From positions 373,095 to 437,094 of the forward strand of contig NZ_KB911823.1 in assembly GCF_000383675.1 (NCBI RefSeq): DNA of 64,000 bases. The letters are read 5' to 3'. Below the pieces are notes generated by a model, which searched no databases, was not told the origin of the DNA, and saw only the letters and a list, made by a program, of their open reading frames with translations. Both the position numbers and the translations under genes were made by a program. Below, in pieces: positions 62,608 to 64,000 of this stretch (its first letter is position 1; each line of letters begins with the position of its first letter). Origin of the DNA: Terracoccus sp. 273MFTsu3.1. GTDB taxonomy: Bacteria; Actinomycetota; Actinomycetes; Actinomycetales; Dermatophilaceae.

Positions 62608-62680
62608 AGCGGACGACCGGGCTCGAACCGGCGACCTCAACCTTGGCAAGGTTGCGCTCTACCAACTGAGCTACGTCCGC
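62608..62680 (-). tRNA. tRNA-Gly (anticodon GCC)
   Basis: 73 bases. Acceptor GCGGACG pairs with CGTCCGC, discriminator T. Anticodon arm CAACC-TTGCCAA-GGTTG gives GCC, reading GGC. T arm has GGTTCGAGCC. Confidence 0.95.
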
Positions 62681-62787
62681 CTGCCAGGCCCTCGGAACCG
62701 GGGCTCCGTGGGTGCGAGGTAGACCATAGCGGACCGTCGCCCGGTTGGCGAAATGCGCCGAAACCCGCTCTCGGAGTGGCCGTTCGG

Positions 62788-63114
62788 CTACTTGTCGACG
62801 GCCATCTCGCCGAGCTCGGACCACTGCGTCCCCTCGACCGTGGTGTTGACGATCTTCGGGGTCGCCGAGAGGTAGGCCGGCAGGTCGGAGGTGGCCCGGC
62901 GGAAGTGGTCGCTCTGCACGTGGGCGCCTCCGGCGGCGTCGTCACGGAAGGCCTCGACGAGGACGTACTCCGTCGGGTCGTCGAGGCTGCGCGACCAGTC
63001 GAACCACAGGCACCCGTCCTCGGCGCGGGTGGCCTCGGTGAAGGCCCGGGAGATCTCGGGCCAGTCGTCGGCGTGCTCGGGCTTCACGGGGAACTTCGCG
63101 GTGATGAAGATCAA
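62788..63114 (-). CDS. Antibiotic biosynthesis monooxygenase (ABM) domain protein
   Basis: 108 residues. Dimeric alpha/beta-barrel of the ABM/YgiN type: IFITAKFPVKPEHADDWPEISRAFTEATRAEDGCLWFDWSRSLDDPTEYVLVEAFRDDAA. YgiN-like members oxidise quinols; the substrate here is unknown. The start is TTG 63114 with AGGAG upstream. Confidence 0.8.
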   Translation of the reverse strand: MIFITAKFPVKPEHADDWPEISRAFTEATRAEDGCLWFDWSRSLDDPTEYVLVEAFRDDAAGGAHVQSDHFRRATSDLPAYLSATPKIVNTTVEGTQWSELGEMAVDK

Positions 63115-63273
63115 GGCGGGTCACTCCTGGCTCTGAAGGGTTGGCGTGGCGTCCTGCATCGTCGCACTGCACCGGGGATGTGCCCACCGCGGTGACCGCA
63201 CATCGACCAGCGCGTGCGACCGTCACTCCCGCGGAGTGATGTCTGCCGGAGGAAGCAGGCGTTCGATGGAGGC

Positions 63274-64000
63274 ATGTGCCGCTGGATGGTGTACTCGGGT
63301 GACCCGATCCTCGCCGAGGACCTCCTCTTCAAACCGGAGCACTCGCTCATCGAGCAGAGTCTCCACTCCCGGATGGGCGCCACGACGACGAACGGCGACG
63401 GGTTCGGGATCGGCTGGTACGGCGACGACCCGAAACCTGCGGTCTTCAAGAGCGTCGACCCCGCGTGGAACGACGAGAACCTCCGTGAGCTCACCTCGCA
63501 GGTGCGGACGCGCCTGATGTTCGCGCACGTGCGGGCCTCGACGGGCACTCCCGTGCAACGGAGCAACTGCCACCCGTTCCGTCACGGCACGTGGCTGTGG
63601 ATGCACAACGGCGCCGTCTTCGGCTTCCACGAGCTCAAGCGCGACCTGATGTTCGCGATCGACCCCTCGCTCTACCCCGACGTCGAGGGCTCGACCGACT
63701 CCGAGGCGCTCTTCTTCCTCGCCCTGACCTTCGGGCTGGAGGACGACCCGATCGGCGCGGTGGCCCGAGCCGTCGGTTTTGTCGAGGACCTCGCCGAGCG
63801 CCGAGGCATGAGCAACCCCGTCCAGGCCACGATGGCCACGAGCGACGGCGAGCGCGTGTGGGCCTTCCGCTACTCCTCGCAGCACCAGAGCCGGACCCTC
63901 TTCCACTCCACGAACGTGGCCCAGCTGCGCGAGCTCTACCCGGAGCTGGAGGGGCTCCGGTCGTTCGGGGACGAGACGCGGTTCGTCGTGTCCGAGCCGC
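63274..64000 (+). CDS. Class II glutamine amidotransferase, 3' end beyond the window
   Basis: At least 242 residues, open at the window edge. MCRWMVYSG gives the N-terminal nucleophile Cys2. GDGFGIGWYG, FAHVRASTGTPVQRSNCHPF and WLWMHNGAVFGF are class II amidotransferase motifs, and STDSEALFFLAL follows. It resembles the YafJ/EgtC group; without the rest and its neighbours the acceptor is unknown. ATG 63274 has GGAGG-like sequence upstream. Divergent from the ABM gene. Confidence 0.85.
   Translation, partial: MCRWMVYSGDPILAEDLLFKPEHSLIEQSLHSRMGATTTNGDGFGIGWYGDDPKPAVFKSVDPAWNDENLRELTSQVRTRLMFAHVRASTGTPVQRSNCHPFRHGTWLWMHNGAVFGFHELKRDLMFAIDPSLYPDVEGSTDSEALFFLALTFGLEDDPIGAVARAVGFVEDLAERRGMSNPVQATMATSDGERVWAFRYSSQHQSRTLFHSTNVAQLRELYPELEGLRSFGDETRFVVSEP

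Overview
High-GC DNA with actinobacterial codon use, GTG/ATG/TTG starts and short overlapping operons. Gene content points to an actinomycete that makes phosphatidylinositol mannosides (PIMs). Gene order resembles two mycobacterial loci: the core block from relA through ruvABC, pdxT, pdxS, pimA, pgsA and a HIT gene to thrS, and the fadA2-fabG4-htdX locus. The rest of the style (secD/secF operon, LigD polymerase, short intergenic gaps) suggests Micrococcales, perhaps an Intrasporangiaceae relative; this is inference from content, not a database result.

Layout. 1-2.4 kb (+): a YibE/F-type membrane protein and a hexapeptide acyltransferase. 2.4-6.1 kb (-): a three-gene secreted cassette (small subunit with a SipW-type signal, a two-Ig protein carrying the same C-terminal domain, and a larger Ig-repeat protein), then tRNA-Pro. 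6.2-16.1 kb (-): a housekeeping run der-plsC-cmk-tyrA-rluB-scpB-scpA-parA-xerD-ald, covering ribosome assembly, lipid and nucleotide metabolism, aromatic amino acids and chromosome segregation. 16.3-22.5 kb: small membrane proteins, hisS, an MBL hydrolase, a membrane-anchored cyclophilin and a DUF349 protein. 22.6-32.5 kb (-): relA, apt, secF-secD-yajC, ruvB-ruvA-ruvC, yebC. 32.5-41 kb: PLP synthase genes pdxT and pdxS, separated by a divergent kynU and a DUF4037 gene, then the PIM/phospholipid cluster (LemA-like, pimA, acyltransferase, pgsA, HIT). 41-47 kb: a structured 467-base intergenic region, a large secreted GH92 mannosidase and thrS. 47-55.4 kb: two GNAT genes, then a fatty-acid locus (htdX-, fabG4- and fadA2-like, with a divergent TetR regulator and an acyl-CoA oxidase). 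55.5-64 kb: flavin reductase-like, MOSC-like, SulP, tRNA-Val, pabC-pabB, glutathione peroxidase, a stand-alone LigD polymerase, tRNA-Gly, an ABM monooxygenase and the start of a class II glutamine amidotransferase cut by the window end.

Three signals run across the window. First, the 8-mer CGGCATAC (usually CGGCATACG) occurs about 28 times on both strands, in several reading frames and twice as intergenic inverted pairs, although base composition predicts only about two. Second, at least eleven genes lack a Shine-Dalgarno and have a TANNNT hexamer 6-8 bases before the start codon, as in leaderless transcription. Third, two loci interrupt otherwise mycobacteria-like gene order: the GH92 mannosidase beside the PIM genes, and kynU/DUF4037 inside the PLP-synthase locus. 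The secreted cassette at 2.4-5.8 kb is the best candidate for a little-described system.
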